From the NCBI RefSeq assembly GCF_002261425.1, contig NZ_NEVJ01000001.1, positions 124,001 to 188,000 on the forward strand: a stretch of 64,000 nt of DNA. Direction: 5' to 3'. Made by a program: the position numbers and the translations under genes. Under the pieces are notes generated by a model. That model was not told the origin of the DNA. It saw nothing but the letters and a program-made list of their open reading frames with translations, and did no database searches. This document shows, one piece after another, positions 53,328 through 61,274 of the stretch; position 1 is the first letter of the stretch; each line of letters starts with the position of its first letter. This DNA is from Bordetella genomosp. 9 (GTDB lineage Bacteria; Pseudomonadota; Gammaproteobacteria; Burkholderiales; Burkholderiaceae_B).

Positions 53328-55820
53328 ATGGGCCGGCTGTTAAAACAGCACATGCAATCGAACAACAGGAAGCGCCGTTGGGGGCGCGTGCTGGCGCTGC
53401 TCTGCACGGGCGTGCTGGCGCTTGCCGCCCTGGGCGGCACGGCGGCCTGGTTGGCTATGCGCGCCAGCCTGCCGCGGCTGGACGGCAAACTGCGCGCCGA
53501 TGGCTTGTCGGCCGAAGCCACCATCGAACGCGACGCGCAGGGCAACGTCACCGTGACCGCCGCCAATCGCCTGGACCTGGCCTACGCCACGGGCTATGCC
53601 CATGGACAGGACCGTTTCTTCCAGATGGACCTGCTGCGCCGCGTCGCCGCCGGCGAAGTCGCCGCCCTGGTGGGCGCCGATGCCATCCCGCTGGACCAGC
53701 GCAATCGCATGCACCGCTTCCGCGCCCGCGCCCAGGCCGCGTATGCCGCGCTGCCGCCCGACCAGCGCGAATTGCTGCAGCGTTATGCGGCCGGGGTCAA
53801 CGCCGCGCAGGCCGCGCTGCTGGTGTGGCCATTCGAATACGGCGTGCTGGGCGTCCGTCCGCAGCCCTGGCGTCCGGAAGACACGCTGCTGGCGGTCGAC
53901 GCCATGTACCTGGACCTGCAGTCGGGCGAGTTGAACCGCGTGCTGTCGCGCGGGTTCCTGCGCGATGCGGTGCCGGCCGATATGCTGGCCTTTCTGACGC
54001 CGCGCGGCAGCGCCATGGACGCGCCGCTGGACGGCGTCGACGTCGCCGCGCCGCCCTTGCGCGTGCCGCGGGCGCGCCCCGATTGGCTGGACGGCGCCGG
54101 GCGCGATGGCGGCGGCCGGGAGGGTTCCGGACAGGACCGCCCCGGGCAGGGTAGCCCCGGGCAGGCCAGCCCTGACCGGCGATCGGAATCCGACGCGGCC
54201 GTCGCCGGGATCGGCAGCAACGCCTTCGCCGTGGCCGGCGGGCATACCGTCGATGGCGTGGCGCGCGTGGCCAACGACATGCACCTGGGGCTGCGGCTGC
54301 CCAATATCTGGTATCGGCTGACGCTGGTGCTGCAGGGGCCGGAGCCGCGCCGCATCAGCGGCGTCAGCCTGCCTGGCGCGCCGGTGGTGGTGGCCGGCAG
54401 CAATGGCGACGTCGCCTGGGGCTTCACCAACAGCTATGGCCATTACATCGATCTGATACGGCTCGAACGCGATCCCAAGGACGCCAGGCGCTACCGGGGG
54501 CCCGCGGGAGAATGGGAGACCGCCGCGGAGCACGACGAATCGATACAGGTCAAAGGCGGCGCGCCGGTCAGCCAGCCCGTGCTGGAGACGCGCTGGGGCC
54601 CGGAAATGACCGTGGGCGACCAGGCCTATGCCCTGGAATGGGTGGCCCACCAGCCTTACGCCGCCGACCTGGGCCTGATGGGCATGGAGAACGCGCGCAA
54701 CGTGGAGCAGGCCCTGGCCGTGGCGCAGGCCGCCGGTGTGCCTACCCAGAACATCCTGGTGGCCGATAGCGGCGGCCATATCGGCTGGACGCTGGCTGGC
54801 CCCCTGCCCAGGGCCACGCGCGATCCCGGCGGCTATCCGGTCGAGGCGGCGAAGGCCGCGGCGCCGGCCGGCCGGCTGCCGCCGTCGCAGTATCCGCGCG
54901 TGGTGGACCCGCTTTCCGGGCGTCTATGGACCGGCAACAGCACCCAGCTGGGAGACGCCAGCCGCCAGCGCGCGATCGGCGACGGCGGCGCCGACGTGGG
55001 CCTGCGCGCCACCCAGATCCGCGACGGCCTGTTCGCGCGCGACCAATACGATGAGCAGGCGCTGCTGGCCATCCAGCTGGACGACCGCGGATTGTGGCTG
55101 GAGTTCTGGCGCCAGCTGGCGCTCGATATGCTGGACGCGCCGGCATTGGCGCGGCACCCGGATCGCGCCGCGTTCCGGCGCATCCTGCTGCAATGGAATG
55201 GACGCGCGGACGTCGACCAGGCCGGCTACACCCTGATCCGCGATTTCCGCGAAACCCTGTATGGCGCCTGGTTCGCGGGGCTGGACGAGCGGCTGTCCGC
55301 CCGCGCACCGGAATTGGCGCCGGCGCTATCGGTGGGCCGGGCATCCTCCCGCCTGGAGCCGGTCATGCGCGCCCTGGTGCGCGAGCAGGCCTGGGTCCCG
55401 GCGCGCTACGCCAACTGGCGCGCGTTCATGCTGGGCGCCATCGACGAAACCATCGTGCGCAATCGGCCGCGCGGGGCATCGCTGGATCAGGCCCAGTGGG
55501 GCGAGCGCAATATCCTGGCGATCGGCCATCCGTTCGCGGGCCTGCTGCCGGAAGCGCTGCGCGGATGGTTCGCCGCGCCGGCGCAGCCGGTGCCCGGCGA
55601 TACCAATATGCCGCGCGTGCAGCGTCCGGCTTTCGGCGCGTCCGAGCGCTTCGTGGTCGCGCCCGGCAAGGAGGCGCGCGGCATACTGGAAATGCCGGGC
55701 GGCGCGTCGGGGCACCCCATGTCGCCGTTCTTCCTGGCCGGGCACCAGGACTGGGTGGATGGCGCGCCATCGCCCTTCATGCCCGGGACGGCCGCGCACA
55801 CGCTGGTGCTGCGGCCCTGA
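53328..55820 (+). CDS. Penicillin acylase family N-terminal hydrolase
   Basis: 830 residues. An N-terminal membrane helix or signal (VLALLCTGVLALAALGGTAAWLA) precedes the alpha chain with YATGYAHGQDRFFQMDLLRR. A Gly/Ser/Arg/Gln-rich spacer (about 257-290) is followed by GIGSNAFAVAGGHT, where Ser297 would become the N-terminal nucleophile after self-cleavage; PVVVAGSNGDVAWGFTNSY is the oxyanion Asn region. The family cleaves penicillins, acyl-homoserine lactones and other amides. Start uncertain: ATGs at 53328 and 53352 are both possible, and the frame is open to 53163. Divergent from the NEL effector gene. Confidence 0.9.
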   Translation: MGRLLKQHMQSNNRKRRWGRVLALLCTGVLALAALGGTAAWLAMRASLPRLDGKLRADGLSAEATIERDAQGNVTVTAANRLDLAYATGYAHGQDRFFQMDLLRRVAAGEVAALVGADAIPLDQRNRMHRFRARAQAAYAALPPDQRELLQRYAAGVNAAQAALLVWPFEYGVLGVRPQPWRPEDTLLAVDAMYLDLQSGELNRVLSRGFLRDAVPADMLAFLTPRGSAMDAPLDGVDVAAPPLRVPRARPDWLDGAGRDGGGREGSGQDRPGQGSPGQASPDRRSESDAAVAGIGSNAFAVAGGHTVDGVARVANDMHLGLRLPNIWYRLTLVLQGPEPRRISGVSLPGAPVVVAGSNGDVAWGFTNSYGHYIDLIRLERDPKDARRYRGPAGEWETAAEHDESIQVKGGAPVSQPVLETRWGPEMTVGDQAYALEWVAHQPYAADLGLMGMENARNVEQALAVAQAAGVPTQNILVADSGGHIGWTLAGPLPRATRDPGGYPVEAAKAAAPAGRLPPSQYPRVVDPLSGRLWTGNSTQLGDASRQRAIGDGGADVGLRATQIRDGLFARDQYDEQALLAIQLDDRGLWLEFWRQLALDMLDAPALARHPDRAAFRRILLQWNGRADVDQAGYTLIRDFRETLYGAWFAGLDERLSARAPELAPALSVGRASSRLEPVMRALVREQAWVPARYANWRAFMLGAIDETIVRNRPRGASLDQAQWGERNILAIGHPFAGLLPEALRGWFAAPAQPVPGDTNMPRVQRPAFGASERFVVAPGKEARGILEMPGGASGHPMSPFFLAGHQDWVDGAPSPFMPGTAAHTLVLRP

Positions 55821-55836
55821 GCCCCGGGGCGGGCCG

Positions 55837-56169
55837 CTATTCCGCCTTGATCTCGTAGGCCGTGAACCGCGAGAACGGCAGCGGCGTCGTCGCCGTCAGG
55901 TTCCAGGTTTGCTTGTCCGGCAGATTGAAGGTCTGCGCGGAGGTCGTGCCGATCACGTTGCCCTGGGAATCCTGCAGCTGGAACGTCACCGAGACCCGGT
56001 TCAGTTCCTTGCCCGTGTCGTTATGCACCGTGCCGCGGATCACGGTGGATCCCGAGGCGGTGTCCTTGACGGCTTGCAGGCTATCGATCGTGACGCCTTG
56101 CGTCATCGATTGCGCCCCCGCGTTCAGGGCGGAGGCGGCCAGGATGGCGGCGGCAAGCAGGCGTTTCAT
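55837..56169 (-). CDS. Secreted FxLYD-domain protein
   Basis: 110 residues. Signal peptide (RLLAAAILAASALNAGA) cleaved before QSMTQGV, then one small beta-sandwich with VIRGTVHNDTGKELNRVSVTFQLQDSQGNVIG, the FxLYD pattern of extracytoplasmic proteins of unknown role. It lies 35 bases after the CoA-transferase B gene on the same strand and convergent with the acylase gene. The longer frame upstream is a shadow of the CoA-transferase genes. Confidence 0.85.
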   Translation of the reverse strand: MKRLLAAAILAASALNAGAQSMTQGVTIDSLQAVKDTASGSTVIRGTVHNDTGKELNRVSVTFQLQDSQGNVIGTTSAQTFNLPDKQTWNLTATTPLPFSRFTAYEIKAE

Positions 56170-56204
56170 GGTTGTTCTCCCGCGATGGCGGTCCCCGCCG
56201 GGAA

Positions 56205-56861
56205 TCAGCGGGCGACCGGTATCTCGAATCGTAGCGGAAGTCCGGTGACACGTTCGAGCGTGGCCGGGTCGCCGTCGCCGAAGGTGTCGATGACGTAGAC
56301 GCCGTCCGCGCGGATCTCGAACACCGCCACGTCGGTATAGACCCGTGACACGCAGCGCACGCCCGTCAGGGGATAGGTGCACCGCGGCACCAGCTTGCTG
56401 AGGCCTTCGCGCGTGGTCAATTCCATCATGACGAATACCTGCTTGGCGCCGCTGGCGAGGTCCATGGCGCCGCCGACCGCCGGGATCGCGTCGGCGCCCC
56501 CGGTGTGCCAGTTCGCCAGGTCGCCGTCCACGGAGACCTGGAAGGCGCCCAGCACGCAGATGTCGAGATGGCCGCCGCGCATCATGGCGAAGGAATCGGC
56601 ATGATGGAAGAACGATGTGCCGGGCACCTGCGTGACGGGCTGCTTGCCGGCGTTGATCAGGTCGTAGTCTTCCTGGCCCTTGGCGGGCGCCGGGCCCATG
56701 CCCAGCATGCCGTTTTCGGTGTGCAGGACGATTTCGCGATCGGCCGGCAGGTGGTTGGCCACCAGGGTCGGCAGGCCGATGCCCAGGTTCACATAGGCGC
56801 CTTCCGGAATGTCGCGGGCCACGCGGGCGGCCATCTGGTCTCGGCTCAATTTCGACGTCAT
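56205..56861 (-). CDS. 3-oxoacid CoA-transferase subunit B
   Basis: 218 residues, class I CoA transferase. YVNLGIGLPTLVANHL is the family glycine loop, and the catalytic glutamate is Glu49 in HTENGMLGMGPAP. GGHLDICVLGAFQVSVDGDLANW and GGAMDLASGAKQVFVMMEL follow. It moves CoA from succinyl-CoA or acetyl-CoA to a 3-oxo or related acid. The ATG at 56861 overlaps the stop of subunit A (ATGA). PcaJ and ScoB are the nearest named types; the substrate is open. Confidence 0.92.
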   Translation of the reverse strand: MTSKLSRDQMAARVARDIPEGAYVNLGIGLPTLVANHLPADREIVLHTENGMLGMGPAPAKGQEDYDLINAGKQPVTQVPGTSFFHHADSFAMMRGGHLDICVLGAFQVSVDGDLANWHTGGADAIPAVGGAMDLASGAKQVFVMMELTTREGLSKLVPRCTYPLTGVRCVSRVYTDVAVFEIRADGVYVIDTFGDGDPATLERVTGLPLRFEIPVAR

Positions 56862-57538
56862 GCTTGCTCCTTGGCGGCGCCGACACACACGACGCGCTTG
56901 ATGTAGATGCCGGGGGTGACGATGGCTTCGGGGTCCAGTTCGCCCAGTTCGACGATTTCACGCACCTGGGCCACGGCGACCTTGGCGGCGCTGGCCATGA
57001 TGGGGCCGAAATTGCGCGCGGTCTTGCGGTAGGTCAGGTTGCCCCAGCGGTCGGCGCGCTCGGCCTTGATCAGCGCGTAGTCGGCATGCAGCGGCAATTC
57101 GAACACATAGTGCTTGCCGTTCAGCTCGCGGGTTTCCTTGCCGTCGGCCAGCGGCGTGCCGTAGGCCGTGGGCGTGTAGAAGCCGCCGATGCCCGCGCCG
57201 GCGGCGCGGATGCGCTCGGCCAGCGTGCCCTGCGGCACGAGTTCCAGTTCGATCTTGCCGGAACGGTACAGGCCATCGAAGATCTGCGAATCGGCCTGGC
57301 GCGGAAAAGAGCAGATGATCTTGCGCACGCGTCCCGCGCCCAGCAAGGCCGCGAGCCCGGTGGTGCCGTTGCCGGCGTTGTTGTTGACGATCACCAGGTC
57401 CTTGGCGCCTTGGGCCAGCAGGCCATCGATCAGTTCCACCGGCTGGCCGGCTGGCCCGAAGCCGCCGATCAGGATGGTTGCGCCATCGGGTATGTCGGCG
57501 AGCGCCTGCGCGGTGCTTTCTACGAGTTTTGAGATCAT
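56858..57538 (-). CDS. 3-oxoacid CoA-transferase subunit A
   Basis: 226 residues. IPDGATILIGGFGPAGQPVELIDGLLAQGAKDLVIVNNNAGNG is the family N-terminus, and KIICSFPRQADSQ and GIGGFYTPTAYGT are further subunit A landmarks. It works with the coupled B subunit. Divergent from the GntR gene across 96 bases, so the GntR protein probably controls it together with the MmgE/PrpD genes. Confidence 0.93.
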   Translation of the reverse strand: MISKLVESTAQALADIPDGATILIGGFGPAGQPVELIDGLLAQGAKDLVIVNNNAGNGTTGLAALLGAGRVRKIICSFPRQADSQIFDGLYRSGKIELELVPQGTLAERIRAAGAGIGGFYTPTAYGTPLADGKETRELNGKHYVFELPLHADYALIKAERADRWGNLTYRKTARNFGPIMASAAKVAVAQVREIVELGELDPEAIVTPGIYIKRVVCVGAAKEQA

Positions 57539-57634
57539 CGGCGGTCCGGAAGCATGGGAGGTTCTACAATCCTCGATGCTTTCACGGCGCGCCGGCCACC
57601 GTCAAGGCAAGCTGTCCTCAGCGTGAACACTTCC

Positions 57635-58348
57635 ATGACAAGAAAACCCTACGACTCCAATCTGCTGCTGGGCGACGTCGCGTACGAGTCGGTGCGCGAA
57701 GCCATCCTGGCCAATGATCTCAAGCCCGGCGACCGCGTATCCGAGTACAAGGTGGCGGAATGGCTGGGCATCAGCCGCACGCCGGCGCGCGAAGGCCTGC
57801 GGCGCCTGGAAAACGAAGGCCTGCTCACGCAGCATCCGCGCCGCGGCCTGGTGGTCGCATCCATCGACGATGATGCAGTGCAAGAACTCTATGCGGTGCG
57901 CGAGCTGCTGGAAGGCGCGGCCGCCGCGTCGGCCGCCAAGCGGGCCACGGAGGCGGAAATCGCCACGCTCAAGCACCTGGTCGATCACGAGGCCGGGATA
58001 CGCGACGAACCCGAGCAGATGTACGAGCACAACCGGACGTTCCATGACGTCGTCTATCGGGCCGCGCACAACCAGTTCCTGCTGAAGTTCCTGCTGATCA
58101 CCGCCGATACGCTGTCGGCCTACCGGAACGTGTCCACGCTGGTGATCGAGGAGCGGCGCGCTCAGGTCGTCGCGGAACACCGCGAGCTGTACGAAGCCAT
58201 CGCGGCGCGCGACGAAGCCGGCGCGCGCGCTGTTGCGGCGCGGCATGTGCAGAACGCGCTGCATGCCCGCACCCGCGTGCGCCACAGCAAGCTGGTGGGC
58301 GAGGCACGCCGGCCGGAATGGCCCGACGGCATGAAGAAGCGCGGCTAG
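57635..58348 (+). CDS. GntR/FadR-type (FCD) transcriptional regulator
   Basis: 237 residues. A winged HTH (about 10-80; YESVREAILANDLKPGDRVSEYKVAEWLGISRTPAREGLRRLENEGLL) is followed by an all-helical FCD ligand domain (about 95-225) with metal-binding His positions in HNRTFHDVVYRAA. FCD regulators sense organic acids. A near-perfect dyad resembling GntR operators lies between the two MmgE/PrpD genes (59764-59783). Its stop overlaps that of the convergent MmgE/PrpD gene (CTAG). The start at ATG 57635 is preferred to a GTG at 57623. Confidence 0.92.
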   Translation: MTRKPYDSNLLLGDVAYESVREAILANDLKPGDRVSEYKVAEWLGISRTPAREGLRRLENEGLLTQHPRRGLVVASIDDDAVQELYAVRELLEGAAAASAAKRATEAEIATLKHLVDHEAGIRDEPEQMYEHNRTFHDVVYRAAHNQFLLKFLLITADTLSAYRNVSTLVIEERRAQVVAEHRELYEAIAARDEAGARAVAARHVQNALHARTRVRHSKLVGEARRPEWPDGMKKRG

Positions 58349-59730
58349 GGCCGCGGCATGGGAAAGGCCGGCAGTGCCGGCAACCGCATCAGGCCGTCGT
58401 ACCAATCGGCGGCGGCGCGCTCGCCCAGGGTTTCCGTCGTCAGCAACAGGAAGCGGCGCCGTATGTCCGCCGCCGGCATCGGCGTCCGCGGCATTCCCAG
58501 GTAGTCGCTCGCCAGCGCGTCGAAGCGCCGGCCGTCGTGCAAGGTCAGCGCGATGCGGGCGCTCCAGGCGGATGGCAGATCCGGATCCGCGCCCAGCGCG
58601 ATCCGGCGGCACAGGCCCGCGATCGCCTCGTCTTCCAGGGCGGTTCCATCGAAGGCGCGCGGATCCTCGGGGTCCCGGTGCAAGGACAGGGCGACGCAGA
58701 AGGGCACGCTGTACTGCGCCGTCATGATGTCGCCGGGGGCGCGGATATCGTGATGGCTGGCGACCTTTTCCGACATGCCCAACGCCAGTTCGGCGACGTC
58801 GCCGCCGTCGAAGCCGTGCGTGGCCATCAGGCCGCGCAGCGTCTGCATGGCGGCTTGCGGGGTGACGTGGCAGGCATAGCGCTTCAGGCAGATGCGCAGG
58901 GTTTCCCAGTCGCGGCCCAGGTCCGCGGTGAGACGGGTGGCGTCGGCGTCGCGGCAATACGTGTCGAGGAAGCCGAAGCGGCCTTCCAGGATGGTTTCCG
59001 GCCCGCTGTAGCCATCGGCGGCCAGGCGCGCGGCCAGGATGCCGGCTTCGCAGGCGCGGCCCATGTGCAGGCGCTTGACCATCGCGCCTTCGCGCGATTT
59101 GGTGAAGGCCAGCAGCCCGCCGGACAGGGAGCCGGCGATGCCCAGTGCCCGCGCGAGGCCGGCGCCGTCCAGTCCCAGCAGGACACCGGCGACCACGGCC
59201 GCGCCGTAGGGGCCGGTCAGGCCTGGGGCGTGGAAGCCCAGTTTTTCGCTGCTGTGGCGCGATGCGGCGCCGATGCGGAAGAGCACTTCGCAGCCGGCCA
59301 CGAACGCGGTCAGGGCCTGCCGGCCGCCGGCGCCGGTTTCCTGGGCCATGGCGACCAGCACGGGGACCAGCGTGGCGCCCGGATGCACGCCGGCGCCGGG
59401 GTAGCGCAGGCTGTCCTGTTCGAAGGCATGCGCCGCCGCCCCGTTGGCCAGGGCGGCGAACGGGGCGGCAATGCCGCCGTCGGCGGGCGCCCCTGAGCCG
59501 GGCGCCCCAAACACCGTGCAGGGGCCTTGGCCGCCGTAGCGGCGCGCGTAGGCGGCCGTGGCCGCGCTCCACGGGAAGCGGCTGCCATGGACGATGCACC
59601 CCAGCGTGTCGGCGATGCAGGCCATGGCCCGTTCCCGCACCGCCTCGGGAATGTCCTCGAACCGCATTCCGGCGGCGAACCGGGCCAGCGCCTGGGCCGC
59701 CGTCGCGGTGGAAAACGCCGTTTCAGCCAT
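58345..59730 (-). CDS. MmgE/PrpD-family protein 1
   Basis: 461 residues. The family includes 2-methylcitrate dehydratase and cis-aconitate decarboxylase. ADTLGCIVHGSRFPWSAA, ALANGAAAHAFEQDSLRYPGAGVHPGATLVPVLVAM and KRLHMGRACEAGILAARLA are family landmarks, with the last giving the conserved K-x-x-x-x-G. In-frame codons extend upstream to 59883, but MAETAFS at 59730 begins the domain. It faces a second MmgE/PrpD gene across 122 bases holding an operator. The substrate is probably a hydroxy-tricarboxylate or related acid. Confidence 0.9.
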   Translation of the reverse strand: MAETAFSTATAAQALARFAAGMRFEDIPEAVRERAMACIADTLGCIVHGSRFPWSAATAAYARRYGGQGPCTVFGAPGSGAPADGGIAAPFAALANGAAAHAFEQDSLRYPGAGVHPGATLVPVLVAMAQETGAGGRQALTAFVAGCEVLFRIGAASRHSSEKLGFHAPGLTGPYGAAVVAGVLLGLDGAGLARALGIAGSLSGGLLAFTKSREGAMVKRLHMGRACEAGILAARLAADGYSGPETILEGRFGFLDTYCRDADATRLTADLGRDWETLRICLKRYACHVTPQAAMQTLRGLMATHGFDGGDVAELALGMSEKVASHHDIRAPGDIMTAQYSVPFCVALSLHRDPEDPRAFDGTALEDEAIAGLCRRIALGADPDLPSAWSARIALTLHDGRRFDALASDYLGMPRTPMPAADIRRRFLLLTTETLGERAAADWYDGLMRLPALPAFPMPRP

Positions 59731-59763
59731 GTCCCATCCATCCAAAGACCCGCGTTCAAAAAA

Positions 59764-59783
59764 TAGTATACCGTGGTATTCTA
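59764..59783. promoter_or_regulatory. Dyad operator, probable GntR site
   Basis: TAGTATACC, GT, GGTATTCTA: 9-base arms with 8 of 9 matching pairs. It is in the space between the divergent MmgE/PrpD genes, in an AT-rich patch. FCD-type GntR proteins favour GTATAC-like dyads, and such a regulator is encoded 1.4 kb away, so this is its likely control point. Confidence 0.65.
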
Positions 59784-59852
59784 AACTCCGAACGGCGCAA
59801 AGGCAGGCGCGGAAACACACGCCGCCCCGCTGCGATCGAGGAGGACCGGGCG

Positions 59853-61265
59853 ATGGATAGGCGCGAACGCGGGCTCGACACACTCGGGCTGGCCCGCGAA
59901 CTCGGACGGCGCGTGGCGGCGCTGGACTACGACGACCTGCCCGCCGAGGCCATCCGCTGGGCCCGCGTCGGCCTGCTGGACACCGTGGGCGTCACCCTGG
60001 CGGGCGCGCACGAGGACGCGCCGCGCCTGGCCGCGCGGGCCCTGGACGGGCAGCAGGGGCCCGCCCTGGTGCTCGGCACGCGCCGCCAGGCCGGCGTGCT
60101 GGATGCCGCCCTGATCAACGGCACCGCGTCGCATGCGCTGGACTTCGACGACTGCAACAACACCCTGGGCGGCCATCCTTCCGCGCCGGTGCTGTCGGCG
60201 CTGCTGCCCCTGGCCCAGCAGTTGAACCGCAGCGGACGCGACGTCGTGCTGGCCTACGTGGCGGGCTTCGAGGCCGAATGCAAGCTGGGGCTGGCGGTCA
60301 ACTTCCATCACTACACCAAGGGTTGGCATCCCACCGCCACGCTGGGCACCTTCGGCGCCGCCGCGGCATGCGCCCGGCTGCTGGGGCTGGACGGCGAAGC
60401 CACGGCGACCGCGCTGGCGCTGGCGGCTTCCTTCGCGTCCGGCCTCAAGGCCAACTTCGGCACCATGGCCAAGCCGCTGCACGTCGGCCATTGCGCGCGC
60501 AATGGCCTGTACGCGGCGCGGCTGGCCCATCTGGGCTACACCGCCAACGCCGCCGGCGTGTTCGAGCACAAACAGGGCTTCCTGGACGTGTTCAACGGTC
60601 CCGGCACCTACGACACGCAGCGCGCGCTGGACGCCTGGGCGCGGCCCCTGGACATCGTCGAGCCCGGCATCGCCATCAAGCAGTATCCCTGCTGCGGCAG
60701 CACCCACCCAGCCCTGGACGCCATGCTGGCGCTGGCGCGCCGCCATCGTCCGCGGCCGGAGAACGTGGCGCGCATCGACGCCTGGATCCACAGCCGTCGG
60801 CTCGCGCATACCGATCGGCCCCGGCCAGACAGTCCGCTGGACGCCAAGTTCAGCCTGCAATACGTGCTGGCCCGCGCGCTGCTGGACGGCCGGATCGGCG
60901 TCGCGGACTTCGAGCCGGATTCCTACACACAGCCGGCCGTGCGCGCCTTGCTGGACCGCATACACGTGGCCGCCTACGACACGCTCGAGCCGGCGGTCTT
61001 TCCCGCCGCCAACCACTTCGGTGGGCAGGTGCGCATCACGCTGCACGATGGCACGGTGCTGGAATCGCGCGTCGACCAGCCCCTGGGCCGTACCTCCGCC
61101 CATCCGTTGCCGGACGAACTGCTGCGCGCCAAGTTCGTGCTCTGCGCCGAACGCGCGCTGCGCAAGGACGCGGTGGACGCCATCGCCGACATCATCGGAC
61201 GCATCGAAACCCTGCCTCGCATGGAGGCGCTGATGGCGCTGCTCGCTGGCGCCGCACTAGACTGA
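59853..61265 (+). CDS. MmgE/PrpD-family protein 2
   Basis: 470 residues. GLLDTVGVTLAGAHEDAPRLAA, INGTASHALDFDDCNNTLGGHPSAPVLSALLPLAQQ and FGTMAKPLHVGHCARNGLYAARLA are the family core. KQYPCCGSTHPALDAMLAL in the C-terminal lid is typical of the group. GGAGGA precedes the ATG at 59853. It is clearly diverged from the opposite copy, so the two probably act on different intermediates. The flavoprotein gene follows after 9 bases. Confidence 0.92.
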   Translation: MDRRERGLDTLGLARELGRRVAALDYDDLPAEAIRWARVGLLDTVGVTLAGAHEDAPRLAARALDGQQGPALVLGTRRQAGVLDAALINGTASHALDFDDCNNTLGGHPSAPVLSALLPLAQQLNRSGRDVVLAYVAGFEAECKLGLAVNFHHYTKGWHPTATLGTFGAAAACARLLGLDGEATATALALAASFASGLKANFGTMAKPLHVGHCARNGLYAARLAHLGYTANAAGVFEHKQGFLDVFNGPGTYDTQRALDAWARPLDIVEPGIAIKQYPCCGSTHPALDAMLALARRHRPRPENVARIDAWIHSRRLAHTDRPRPDSPLDAKFSLQYVLARALLDGRIGVADFEPDSYTQPAVRALLDRIHVAAYDTLEPAVFPAANHFGGQVRITLHDGTVLESRVDQPLGRTSAHPLPDELLRAKFVLCAERALRKDAVDAIADIIGRIETLPRMEALMALLAGAALD

Positions 61266-61274
61266 GGACGAGAA

